Shown piece by piece: positions 51,308 to 59,678 of a DNA stretch of 64,000 nt; the first letter of the stretch is position 1, and each line of letters starts with the position of its first letter. Made by a program: the position numbers and the translations under genes. Location of the stretch: contig NZ_BMQP01000040.1 in NCBI RefSeq assembly GCF_014648175.1, positions 1-64,000 on the forward strand, written 5' to 3'. The DNA comes from Planobispora rosea (GTDB taxonomy: Bacteria; Actinomycetota; Actinomycetes; Streptosporangiales; Streptosporangiaceae). The notes beneath the pieces are model-generated. The model saw only the letters and a list, made by a program, of their open reading frames with translations, made no database searches and was not told the origin of the DNA.

Positions 51308-51584
51308 CGCCGTCGAAGGCGACGTGGATCTCGACCGGCGCTCCTGGGCCGCAGCACATAGGCCGGGCTGCCCGAAGATGGCAGAGTCAGGAACGAAAGG
51401 GCGGGGAGGCGGTTATGAGCACACCCGGCGAGCAGACGACGGACACAGCCGGGCCCTCGCCCGTGGCAGCGGTACGGATCCCACCCCGGACCCGCCAAAC
51501 CGATCAGGAATGAAGAAGCGACGGTCGTGAAGCCGCCCTAGCGTGACTCCTGTGTGCATCCCCAACCCACGAAGGAGACAAGGC

Positions 51585-51998
51585 ATGAAAGCGCACGTGA
51601 GCTCGATCCTCCTCGGCGTCCGGGACATGGAGCAGTCCAAGCGGTTCTACACCGAGGGTCTCGGCTGGAAGGTCCAGCAGGACTACGGCGTCTCGGTGTT
51701 CTTCGAGCCGGACGGCGGTTCGCCCGTCGGCTTCTACGGCCGCGAGGGCCTGGCCGAACAGGTGGGCGCGAGCCCGGAGGGCAGCGGCTTCAGCGGGCTG
51801 GTCCTCACCTACGTCGTCCGCAGCGAGGCACGAGTCGACCAGATCATGGCGGAGGCCGAGAAGGCCGGCGCCACGATCCTCAAGCCCGCCGGCCCCCTGC
51901 CGTGGGGCGGGTACGGCGGTTCCTTCGCCGACCCGGACGGTTACATCTGGAGCCTCGGCTACAGCGCCCAGGGAGAGGACCAGCCCTACGCGGAATAG
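51585..51998 (+). CDS. Glyoxalase/VOC-fold protein
   Basis: The 137-residue protein is a single VOC domain: VSSILLGVRDMEQSKRFYTE, GWKVQQDYGVSVFFEPDGG and FADPDGYIWSLGYS. The last strand gives a Trp where metal-binding members have Glu, so it may not be an active glyoxalase. The ATG follows GAAGGAG. Some family members bind antibiotics or act as thiol-dependent lyases; the role here is unknown. Confidence 0.85.
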   Translation: MKAHVSSILLGVRDMEQSKRFYTEGLGWKVQQDYGVSVFFEPDGGSPVGFYGREGLAEQVGASPEGSGFSGLVLTYVVRSEARVDQIMAEAEKAGATILKPAGPLPWGGYGGSFADPDGYIWSLGYSAQGEDQPYAE

Positions 51999-52158
51999 CG
52001 GAACAGCCGCCGGGGACGGGACGGCGATGAGGTGACGCCGCGCGAGGCCCCTGTGACGCCTCTCAGCCCGTCTCAGCTTCGCCACAGCGCCTCCCGCATA
52101 GCGTGCGGGGACATGGCGAGCACACTGCGCATCACCGCGGCGTTCCGGTGGTGGGGGC

Positions 52159-52966
52159 ATGGTTGAGAACGCGCGTACGGTGAACGCGGCGCCTGGCCGG
52201 TGGCGCCGGTGGTCGTCCTCGGCTGGGTACGCGGCCTTCGGCTGGGCACTGCTGTACGGCGGGTTCGGCCTGGTCGCGGTGTCGAACGGAACTGCGGTGT
52301 TCTACCGCGCCGGCGAACCGCTGCCGGTCGGCCTGAACTGGATCATCGTGATCCTGGCCGTCGTGGCGTCGGTGACGATCCTGGCCGCCGTACGGCCTCG
52401 GGGCCGGCGGGTCCACCGGCCTGCCGTCTCCGCCACGCTGACCGGACTGGGCGTGCTGACCGGTGCTGCCGTATGCGGCCATGAAGACGACGTGGGCGCT
52501 GGGCGGGACCTTCGCCGGGGTCGGCGGTGCGCAGATGCTGGCGACGATGGAACGCGACGGCGCCTCCGGAGTGCTGCTCACCCTTGAGCACTGGGGCATC
52601 GACGCCACGGTTCTGCTGGCCGCGCTGGGGGCGTTCCTCATCCTCGGCCTGGTACGGCCGTGGGGACAGCGCTTCCCCCGCTGGGCACCCGCCCTGCGCG
52701 GCCGTCGGGTGCCGCGCTGGCTGCCGCTGATCCCCGCGTTGCTCGGTGCCGCCACACTCGCGCCGTACGGAGCCGCCGGACTCGTCTGCGCCGCGCTCGG
52801 CACGTCAGGTGTCGTGAGTGTCTCCCGGGGCGACTTTCCCACCCCGGGGGACGCCCTGCTGGTGACCTGGATCGGACTGGGTGCCTTCGCCGTATACGGC
52901 ATCGCGCTGGGTGTGGCCGCCTGGTCCTACCTGCGCCGCACCCGGCCGGTCTGCGCGGCCGCCTGA
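52159..52966 (+). pseudogene. Polytopic membrane protein split by a frameshift
   Basis: Two frames together form one protein with about seven hydrophobic helices. The first (52159 to about 52465) begins GYAAFGWALLYGGFGLVAVS and ends near GLGVLTGA. The second continues LPYAAMKTTWALGGTFAGVG and runs to 52966. The switch near 52460-52470 is a one-base shift. The family is an uncharacterised actinobacterial membrane protein. A sequencing error would explain it as well as true decay. Confidence 0.75.
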
Positions 52967-53090
52967 GGCGCCCGCCACCCCGTGCGGGGCTGTTCGGCGG
53001 GCGGCCGGCCTCGCCCAGGAGGGACAGGACGGCGTGATCATCCGGTCCGCGGCTCCCGGGCCTCTCTTGAGAGGACAGAACGCGGCGGCC

Positions 53091-53441
53091 TCATCCGGAA
53101 GCGGATGAGGCACCGGCGCGGGCCTGCAGCGCATCCAGCACCTCCACCTGCCCCGGCGGGACGGCCACCTCCAGCGCCAGGGTGCCGTCGGCGACGATGA
53201 GAGTGAAGGTGAAGAAGGAGCAGCAGCCGTTCTCCCGCACCGCCAGCTCGGCGGCGCGGGCGGCGTTGTCCGGGCTGGAGACGAGCTCCAGGTGCAGCCG
53301 CGTGCGCTGCGGGCGCCGTACCGACCGGACCGCCGCGGCGAAAAGGGCGTCGAACTCGGCCACTCGCAGCGGCTGCTCAGTCGTGGGCAGCGTGCACGCC
53401 GAGGGCACCCAGCCCTGGTCAAGGGGGATGTCTTGTCTCAT
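53091..53441 (-). CDS. Small conserved protein behind a MerR-type promoter
   Basis: The 116-residue protein has no named family that I can assign. LPTTEQPLRVAEFDALFAAA and VRENGCCSFFTFTLIVADGT (adjacent cysteines) look conserved, and homologues are often found beside MerR-family regulators in actinobacteria. The two cysteines could bind a metal or sense thiol stress. ATG 53441 is used. Directly upstream is a 19-bp-spacer promoter with a GTACCCGGGTAC dyad. Confidence 0.7.
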   Translation of the reverse strand: MRQDIPLDQGWVPSACTLPTTEQPLRVAEFDALFAAAVRSVRRPQRTRLHLELVSSPDNAARAAELAVRENGCCSFFTFTLIVADGTLALEVAVPPGQVEVLDALQARAGASSASG

Positions 53442-53448
53442 GCCCCGA

Positions 53449-53479
53449 CGGTAAGCCTGTACCCGGGTACCGGATGCAA
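53449..53479 (-). promoter_or_regulatory. MerR-type promoter/operator
   Basis: On the minus strand, TTGCAT (-35) and TTACCG (-10) are separated by 19 bp, and the spacer holds the perfect 12-bp palindrome GTACCCGGGTAC (53459-53470). This is the classic architecture of promoters activated by MerR regulators bound to heavy metals or thiols. Confidence 0.75.
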
Positions 53480-53626
53480 GCCCCGCAGCCGGCCTTCTCC
53501 CGTGCCGCCGGGTCCCGTACCCATGCCTGCACGCCGATCCGCGTGATCCGTTGCGTGACTGAAGGTCATCGGCGCCCAGCGCACGACCGTCGGGAGATGA
53601 CTGCCCGGCGGGTGCCCGGCCGGGCT

Positions 53627-54562
53627 TCAGGGCCGGACGCCGAGCTCGCGGTTCCGCCACGCCACACGCTGGATGAGCAGGGTCGCCAGGCCGGCCAGGA
53701 CCATTCCGGCGAGGTTCACCGCCAGCTGGGCCAGCGACCCCGTGACCTCGTCCCAGCGGGTCAGGGCGACCGCCACGGCCACGCTGCCCGCGGCGGGGAT
53801 CGTGGTGACGGAGATGAAGACCCCGACCAGCGCCGAGGACTTGCCCCCCGTGATCGACAAGACGCCCGCCGCCCCCGCGAGCAGGGCCACGATGAACGAC
53901 CATTTGTCCGGCTTGACGATGAACTCCAGCTCCCGGTCGACGGCGTCGAGCCAGGAGGGGTCGATCCAGCCCCACCACCGGGACACGGTCGCGGCCGCGA
54001 AAGTGATCACGATAGCCAGGGCGAACCCTGCCGCGAGGGTGCGGACGGCGGCGCCGACAAGAGAGAGATCCCGGCGGAGGAGGCCGAAGCACACCGCCGC
54101 GACGGGACCGAACTCCGGCCCCAGCACCATCGCCCCCACGATCAGAATGGGAGAGTCGAGCAGCACGCCGATCCCCGCGATCTGGGTGGCGATCACGATG
54201 AAGGCCAGGAAAACCCAGGTCAAGCGGGCGTCGTCGGAGGCTCGCTGAGCGATTTCCTCCCAGACGACCGCGTCGTCGCCATATCCGGGAGCCGCTTCCT
54301 GGGCGGCTGCCGCGGTCTCCGAGAGCGACACGTCGACGTTCTCTACCGCGATCGACCCGTCCTGGTCGAGCCCGAGTTCCTGCAGCCGCTCCAGCAGCTC
54401 GCTGGCGGCCTCCCGGGCGACGTCGCAGAAGACCACGTCCCCTGCCGGCCGGTGCGCCGCTCCCGGAAGGACGACGATATTGGTCACCGCGACGCAGTCG
54501 GTGAGCATCGAGCTCACTTCGCCGGTGCGCTCTGCGGGAACGATCATTCGGAGATGAAGCAC
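53627..54562 (-). CDS. DUF389 membrane protein
   Basis: The 311-residue protein has a soluble N-terminal region (LHLRMIVPAERTGEVSSMLT) and then about six helices with the DUF389 segments LLDSPILIVGAMVLGPEFGP and SVTTIPAAGSVAVAVALT. Family members are uncharacterised membrane proteins, sometimes linked to ion or osmotic stress. The GTG at 54562 matches the family's usual N-terminus; the ATG at 54547 would trim five residues. Confidence 0.85.
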   Translation of the reverse strand: MLHLRMIVPAERTGEVSSMLTDCVAVTNIVVLPGAAHRPAGDVVFCDVAREAASELLERLQELGLDQDGSIAVENVDVSLSETAAAAQEAAPGYGDDAVVWEEIAQRASDDARLTWVFLAFIVIATQIAGIGVLLDSPILIVGAMVLGPEFGPVAAVCFGLLRRDLSLVGAAVRTLAAGFALAIVITFAAATVSRWWGWIDPSWLDAVDRELEFIVKPDKWSFIVALLAGAAGVLSITGGKSSALVGVFISVTTIPAAGSVAVAVALTRWDEVTGSLAQLAVNLAGMVLAGLATLLIQRVAWRNRELGVRP

Positions 54563-54644
54563 CTGATCGACTTTATCGGGGGGACTACCGGGTTCCCAGC
54601 CCCGCCGGGGCTGGGAGCCGGCCGCGCGGTGACGGCCCCGCCGT

Positions 54645-56024
54645 TCACGGCAACACGACGGTGCCCACACCCAGCAGGGCGCAGACACCCAGGATGCGCA
54701 GCATCGGCCACTTCAGGGCGAACGTCATGAGCAGTGCGGCCACCGTGATCGCCAGGGCGACGGGGCTGAGCGTGCCGGGGTCGGGCAGCCGGACGCCGAA
54801 CGGACCCCAGGCCCAGATGGAGGTGCGGGTGAACAGGGTGTGCTCGGCGAAGTACAGCGCCAGGTTGGCGATGACTCCGACGACCGCGGCGGTGATGCCG
54901 GTCAGGGCCGCGCCGACGGCGGTGTTGTGGCGCAGGCGCTCGACGTGGGGAGCGCCCAGGAAGATGAACAGGAAGCAGGGCACGAAGGTGACCCACGTGG
55001 TCAGCAGGGCGCCGAGCAGGGCGCCGGCCCAGGGGGTCAGGGCGCCGGGATCGCGGTAGGCGCCCAGGAAGGCGACGAACTGCACCACCATGATCAGCGG
55101 GCCCGGGGTGGTCTCGGCCAGGGCCAGCCCGCGCACCATCTCTCCCGGGCTCAGCCAGGCGTAGGTCTCCACGGCGCGCTGGGCGACGAAGGCCAGCACC
55201 GCGTAGGCGCCGCCGAAGGTGACCAGGGCGGTGCCGGAGAAGAACAGGCCCTGGGTGGTGAAGACGCTGTCGGGGCCGGTGAGCAGCGCCACGGCGGCCA
55301 CCGGCAGCCACCAGGCGGCCAGTCCGACGGCGAGGATCCTCCTCGCCGAGCGCCAGGACGGCCGGGCGTGGTGCAGGGCGTCGTCGGAGATCAGCGGGGC
55401 GGGTCCGCCGTCACCGCCGTGCCCGTCGCTTCCGGCGAAGACGTGCGGGGCCAGCCGGTGCACCGTCCAGCCGATGAGGGCGGCCACGGCGACCACGACG
55501 GGGAACGGCACGCCGAACAGCGCCAGCGCGCCGAAGGCGGCCACCGCCACGGCGACGAGCACCGGATGGGTCAGGGAGCGTCTGGCGACCCGGATGACGG
55601 CCTGGGCGACGATGGCCAGCACGGCCGGGGCGATCCCGGCGAACAGGGCGGCCACCACGGTGGTGTCGCGCCACAGGACGTAGACGGCCGACAGGGCCAG
55701 CAGCGCGAGCATGCCGGGCAGCACGAACAACGTACCGGCGACCAGGCCGCCCCGGGTGCCGTTGAGCAGCCAGCCGACGTAGACGGCCAGTTGCTGGGCC
55801 TCCGGACCGGGCAGCAGCATGCAGTACGACAGGGCGTGGTTGAAGCGCCGCTGGCCGATCCAGCGTTTCTCCTCCACCAGGGTGCGCTGCATGACGGCGA
55901 TCTGCCCGGCCGGGCCACCGAAGGTCTGCAGACTGATCAGGAACCAGGCGCGTACGGCCTGGCGGAACGGGACCACATCGCCGGCGGGCACCGGTCCGGT
56001 GGCGACGGGCTGCGGATCGGTCAC
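54645..56024 (-). CDS. chrA: Chromate efflux transporter ChrA
   Basis: The 459-residue inner-membrane protein has the two homologous halves of long-chain CHR transporters. The signature occurs as LQTFGGPAGQIAVMQRTLVE and LPGPEAQQLAVYVGWLLNG in the first half, and as VTFGGAYAVLAFVAQ and ETTPGPLIMVVQFVAFLGAY in the second. It expels chromate. It is the last gene of an operon with a phosphatase-like protein and the two ChrB parts. The gap to the ChrB C-part is 63 bp and has short direct repeats (CAGGTCGTCAGATTGT-like). Confidence 0.95.
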   Translation of the reverse strand: MTDPQPVATGPVPAGDVVPFRQAVRAWFLISLQTFGGPAGQIAVMQRTLVEEKRWIGQRRFNHALSYCMLLPGPEAQQLAVYVGWLLNGTRGGLVAGTLFVLPGMLALLALSAVYVLWRDTTVVAALFAGIAPAVLAIVAQAVIRVARRSLTHPVLVAVAVAAFGALALFGVPFPVVVAVAALIGWTVHRLAPHVFAGSDGHGGDGGPAPLISDDALHHARPSWRSARRILAVGLAAWWLPVAAVALLTGPDSVFTTQGLFFSGTALVTFGGAYAVLAFVAQRAVETYAWLSPGEMVRGLALAETTPGPLIMVVQFVAFLGAYRDPGALTPWAGALLGALLTTWVTFVPCFLFIFLGAPHVERLRHNTAVGAALTGITAAVVGVIANLALYFAEHTLFTRTSIWAWGPFGVRLPDPGTLSPVALAITVAALLMTFALKWPMLRILGVCALLGVGTVVLP

Positions 56025-56087
56025 GAGACGCTCTTTCGTCAGGTCGTCAGGTCGTCAGATTGTCAGGTCGTCAGGCGGGCTGGCGGT

Positions 56088-56519
56088 TCAGGCGGGCGGG
56101 CGGCCGAGCAGGAACGCCCGCCGGTAGTACTCGTACATCCCGTCGAACAGCGGGCCGGTCAGCTCCAGAACGCGCTCGTCGGCGCACGTCATCGACAGGC
56201 CGCGCAGGATCACGTCCAGGCCGGGAGCCTCGGGGGCGTCGAAGCGCCCGTCGTCGAGGTCCGCCTCGTGCACGATCTCAGCGATCTTCCACAGCACCGG
56301 ATCGGTCAGCTCGTAACGGCGCAGGACGGTCTCGAAACTGCAGTCACCGCCGTGGTGACCGAGCTCGACGCCGCGCATGTCGAAGGCGATGACCCCGGAC
56401 GGGACCTGGGCGGGGTCGTCGACGAAGACGAACTCGGCCTCGGCGTCGATGCGGCGGCGGATCAGCCACGCGCACGCGGCCCGGTCGATGTGCACCCCGG
56501 CTCGGGTGGCCCACTTCAT
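56088..56519 (-). CDS. ChrB, C-terminal domain as a separate protein
   Basis: The 143-residue protein matches the C-terminal chromate-resistance domain of ChrB: WATRAGVHIDRAACAWLIRR, FDMRGVELGHHGGDCSFETV and MYEYYRRAFL. In many bacteria it is fused to the N-terminal domain as one regulator. Here the two are separate genes with overlapping stop and start (ATGA). The His and Cys residues around VELGHHGGDCSFE could bind metal or chromate. Confidence 0.9.
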   Translation of the reverse strand: MKWATRAGVHIDRAACAWLIRRRIDAEAEFVFVDDPAQVPSGVIAFDMRGVELGHHGGDCSFETVLRRYELTDPVLWKIAEIVHEADLDDGRFDAPEAPGLDVILRGLSMTCADERVLELTGPLFDGMYEYYRRAFLLGRPPA

Positions 56520-57040
56520 CGCGGTTCCCCTCCGGCCGCCTCGACGCTGTCCCCGGTCGTCTCCGTCACGTCAGGGGCGCTCCGCCGGCTCAGCTCCTGC
56601 ACGGCCAGGCGGGCGGCGTCGCGTTCGGCGGGCGGGAAGAAGTCCCGGCGGCCGATGCGGCGCAGTTCGGCCTGGAGCCGCTTGGCGGTGCGGGCCCGCT
56701 CGCCCGGACGGGCCGAGGCGGCGGCCCGGGCCTGGGTGATGACCGCCTGGTACTCGGCCGAGCGGGCCTGGCGCATACCGGCGGCGATGGCCTGTTCCTG
56801 GGCTGTGCTGCCCGGCCTGGCCAGCCACAGGGTGACACTGCCGCCCATCTCGGTGATCTCCTCGGCGATCCAGTCCAGTTGCTCGCGGGTGCGGGCGTCG
56901 GCGGGCAGCGCCACCAGGCCGTCACCGAGGCGGGCCACGCCCAGGCGGTCCAGCTTTCGCCAGACCGCGATGCGCGGAGTGGAGGGCTGGCGGGGCATGC
57001 GATAGGCCAGCAGCACCCACCGGTCGGCCGTGCCCCTCAC
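56516..57040 (-). CDS. ChrB, N-terminal domain as a separate protein
   Basis: The 174-residue protein corresponds to the N-terminal ChrB domain (RWVLLAYRMPRQPSTPRIAVWRKL, RLGDGLVALPADARTREQLD), which in full ChrB is a winged-helix-like regulatory region. It ends in a charged, low-complexity tail just before the C-domain gene. Its ATG overlaps the stop of the phosphatase-like gene. It is expected to regulate the chromate operon. Confidence 0.88.
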   Translation of the reverse strand: MRGTADRWVLLAYRMPRQPSTPRIAVWRKLDRLGVARLGDGLVALPADARTREQLDWIAEEITEMGGSVTLWLARPGSTAQEQAIAAGMRQARSAEYQAVITQARAAASARPGERARTAKRLQAELRRIGRRDFFPPAERDAARLAVQELSRRSAPDVTETTGDSVEAAGGEPR

Positions 57041-57417
57041 GCGTCCGGCTCCCGGGCCAGCTCCCGGGCCAGTTCCCGGGCCCGATCACGTAGTTCGGCG
57101 GCCATGCGCTCGTCGAAGTCCGGGTGGTGCAGGCGCCACTCCACCGCGCCGGCGACAGCGCCCGGCGGGCAGTCGATCGTCACCGTCAGCGCGGGATCGG
57201 TGATCGCCGACAGCGGGCGCGGCAGTTCCTCGTCCAGGAGGTGCTCCACACCGCTGCCGGCCAACAGTCGTGGGGCATGCACGCTGACCTGGGGCTGCGG
57301 CTCCAGCCCCGCGGTGGTCACCGCCCAGCCCGGCGGCGCCGCCCGGGCGAACCAGGCGGCGGCGATCCGGCTCTTGCCCGCGCCGTGCGGGCAGACGAAC
57401 AGCACCGTCCTACCCAT
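57037..57417 (-). CDS. Low-molecular-weight phosphatase/arsenate-reductase-like protein
   Basis: The 126-residue protein begins VLFVCPHGAGKSRIAAAWF, a CX5(K/S) loop like that of LMW-PTP and ArsC enzymes but with Lys-Ser instead of Arg-Ser. IDCPPGAV and a C-terminal helix with three ARELARE-type repeats follow. The Arg-to-Lys change in the anion-binding loop makes normal catalysis doubtful. It is the first gene of the chromate operon, and its ribosome-binding site is inside a perfect hairpin. Confidence 0.82.
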   Translation of the reverse strand: MGRTVLFVCPHGAGKSRIAAAWFARAAPPGWAVTTAGLEPQPQVSVHAPRLLAGSGVEHLLDEELPRPLSAITDPALTVTIDCPPGAVAGAVEWRLHHPDFDERMAAELRDRARELARELAREPDA

Positions 57418-57423
57418 TCTCGA

Positions 57424-57472
57424 CCTCCCTGATGCAACCATGGTAACTGTAACCACGGTTGCATCAGGGAGG
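57424..57472 (-). promoter_or_regulatory. Perfect 16-bp hairpin that masks the first ribosome-binding site of the chr operon
   Basis: Arms 57424-57439 and 57457-57472 are exact reverse complements, with a 17-nt loop that is itself partly symmetric (GGTAAC/GTAACC). On the mRNA the 3' arm ends with AGGGAGG, six bases before the ATG at 57417. The site may act as DNA operator, RNA switch or both. Confidence 0.8.
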
Positions 57473-57548
57473 AAGGCCCGTGGCCGAAGAACCCCAGAGT
57501 GGACACCGGAGGTCAAAGATCTACCTCCAGCCCGGTTTACACCCATAT

Positions 57549-57560
57549 ATTTAGCTAAAT
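57549..57560. promoter_or_regulatory. Palindrome ATTTAGCTAAAT
   Basis: A perfect AT-rich 12-bp palindrome lies between the chr operon and the secreted-protein gene, 102 bp before its start. It resembles ArsR/SmtB- or Fur-class operators. Confidence 0.5.
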
Positions 57561-57661
57561 GATCACTTACCCTCTGTAGGCCAACATGTACGGATTCGAT
57601 AAGAATCGCATCCGAATGATTCGCCCTCTCAGGGACGAGAGGGCCGACAGGGAGTAGTCCG

Positions 57662-58555
57662 ATGAGGCGATGGATCGCCACCCTCAGCACCGCGGCCGTC
57701 GCCGCGATGATCACGCCCGTGCTGGCCGCGCCCGCCCACGCGGCGCAGCCGGTTCCGGCAGGCCCGGTCACGGCGCTCAAGCGGCAGTTCGCCGCCGGTC
57801 ACGGCGTCAAGGTCACCCAGACGATGACGTCGGTCGATTTCTACGGCGGCTCGGCGAAGAACTCGATGACCACCCGGTACGAGCAGAAGGGCACCTATCT
57901 GTTCGGCTCCTCCAAGGTGGTCGGCTCCGACCTCACCTTCCAGTTCAAGGGCCCGGGAGGCGCCTGGGGATCACCGCTGCGGCTCATCTCGTTCCCGAAG
58001 GTCTCCTACCTGCGCGACGATGATCTTCTCGGCAATCTGCCGGAAGGCAAGGAATGGTTGCGCGGCAGCGGAGACGAGCCCTTCCTGATGTCCTTCCAGC
58101 CGGTCAACGTGCTGGAGCCGGCCACCCTCAAGCGACTGCTGGCCACCACCGCGTCCACCGGCCGCGGTGGAAGGATCGACGGAGCGCGCACCACCCTGCA
58201 CAGGGGGGTCATCACCGTCGACCAGCTGTACGCGGTCTCGCCGTCGTTCCGCTCCATGGTCGGCGAGAAGCCGCGCGGAGACAGCGCCACGATGCAGGTG
58301 CGCTGGAAGCTGTGGCTGGACGGCAGGCAGCGCACCCGCCAGCTGGTCAGCGCCTACGCCGAATCCACGCAGAACCTGCGTTACAGCTCCCGCAGCGCCG
58401 TCACCGTCAAGACCAGGTTCAGCGGCTGGGGCGCGAAGGTCGCACTGTACGTTCCCCCCGCCGCCTCGGTCGCCGGCTGGGAGGACCTGCAGTTCGACGA
58501 GTCCGTGCCCGCGCGGCCGCGCCTGTCCGTCCCGGTCCCCGGACGCGGTGCCTGA
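57662..58555 (+). CDS. Secreted protein, LppX/LprG-like fold possible
   Basis: The 297-residue protein has a clear Sec signal peptide (MRRWIATLSTAAVAAMITPV, cleavage after AHA near residue 28) without a lipobox Cys. The mature part is beta-rich (TMTSVDFYGGSAKNSMTTRY, VSYLRDDDLLGNLPEGKEWL), in the style of actinobacterial LppX/LprG-type or outer-surface proteins. I cannot assign a function. The ATG follows AGGGAG. Two palindromes lie upstream. Confidence 0.75.
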   Translation: MRRWIATLSTAAVAAMITPVLAAPAHAAQPVPAGPVTALKRQFAAGHGVKVTQTMTSVDFYGGSAKNSMTTRYEQKGTYLFGSSKVVGSDLTFQFKGPGGAWGSPLRLISFPKVSYLRDDDLLGNLPEGKEWLRGSGDEPFLMSFQPVNVLEPATLKRLLATTASTGRGGRIDGARTTLHRGVITVDQLYAVSPSFRSMVGEKPRGDSATMQVRWKLWLDGRQRTRQLVSAYAESTQNLRYSSRSAVTVKTRFSGWGAKVALYVPPAASVAGWEDLQFDESVPARPRLSVPVPGRGA

Positions 58556-58686
58556 CACCTCACCGCTTCACCGCGCGCGCCGCCGGTTCGGGCCCGGCGA
58601 CGGGACTCCTCACCCCGGCGGTGCGCGTTCGGGAGCGGCCCGGTCACCGCGCGATCGCTTCGCTGTCCACCGACTTCTGGGCGGTT

Positions 58687-59547
58687 CTATGCGCGCGGTG
58701 AGCGGACCACGGCCACGGCGCCGCGGGCGTGGTGCAGAACCCCGCGGCTGACCGAGCCCAGCGCCAGGGAGCCGAGGGCACCGCGGCCGTGGGAGCCCAC
58801 CACGACCAGGTCCGCCTGCTCCGAGGCCGCGCTCAGCGCCTCGACCGGGTGGGCCGGGCGGACGTCCTCCACCACGGTCGCCTTCGGGTACGTCTGCCGC
58901 CATGAGGCGAGCTTGTCGGCCACGACCCGGCGCCGGGCCCGGCGGATCTCCTCCATATCGGACAGGAGCTCCGGGGCGTAGGCGTGCACCGGCAGCTGCC
59001 AGGCGTGGACCGCCCGCAGCCGGGCGCCGCGCAGCGCGGCCTGCTCGAAGGCGTAGGCGAGGGCGGGATCGCACTGCGGCGAGTCGTCGATGCCGACCAC
59101 GATCTCCCCGTACGTCTCCCGGGCGCCGGAGTGGACGACGACCACCGGCCCGCGGGCGTGCCCGGCCACGTGCACGCTCACCGAACCGAGCACGGCGCCG
59201 GCGAAGCCGCCCAGACCCCTGCTGCCGATCACGACCTCGGCGGCGCTCTCGGCCTGCTCACGCAGGACCACCGCGGGCGCGCCCTCGATCACCCGGGTGG
59301 TGACCTTGATCTCCGGCTGCCGCTTGCGGGCGAGGGCCTCGGCCTCGGCCAGCACCCGCTCGGCGTTGCGGGTCAGGGCGTCGCCCCACTCCTGGGCGGA
59401 GAGTCTGGGGATGTCGTACGGCGGGCGGTCGGCGGCGAAGACGACGCGCAAGGGCGCGCGCATGCGCGCCGCGTCGTCGGCGGCCCATTCCACCGCGGCC
59501 GAACCGGCGGCCGAACCGTCGGTGCCCACGACAACGGGATCGGGCAT
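58687..59547 (-). CDS. Universal stress protein with two UspA domains
   Basis: The 286-residue protein has two tandem UspA domains. The ATP-binding loops are VIGSRGLGGFAGAVLGSVS at about residue 108 and VVGSHGRGALGSLALGSVS near residue 252, following the G-x2-G-x9-G-S/T pattern. The N-terminal strand is VVVGTDGSAAGSAAVEWA. It is expected to be cytosolic and to support survival under stress or low oxygen. It appears monocistronic. Confidence 0.93.
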   Translation of the reverse strand: MPDPVVVGTDGSAAGSAAVEWAADDAARMRAPLRVVFAADRPPYDIPRLSAQEWGDALTRNAERVLAEAEALARKRQPEIKVTTRVIEGAPAVVLREQAESAAEVVIGSRGLGGFAGAVLGSVSVHVAGHARGPVVVVHSGARETYGEIVVGIDDSPQCDPALAYAFEQAALRGARLRAVHAWQLPVHAYAPELLSDMEEIRRARRRVVADKLASWRQTYPKATVVEDVRPAHPVEALSAASEQADLVVVGSHGRGALGSLALGSVSRGVLHHARGAVAVVRSPRA

Positions 59548-59678
59548 GGCCTCTCTCCTTTACTTCCGCTTGGTCGTCCCTTCCATCCCAGCTCTCCCGC
59601 GTGAAGACATCCAGGGCCAATCGGCCCGCGATTCCAGGCTCATCAGCGCTGCCCGCCGGGGCGCGGTCCGGCACGGGG

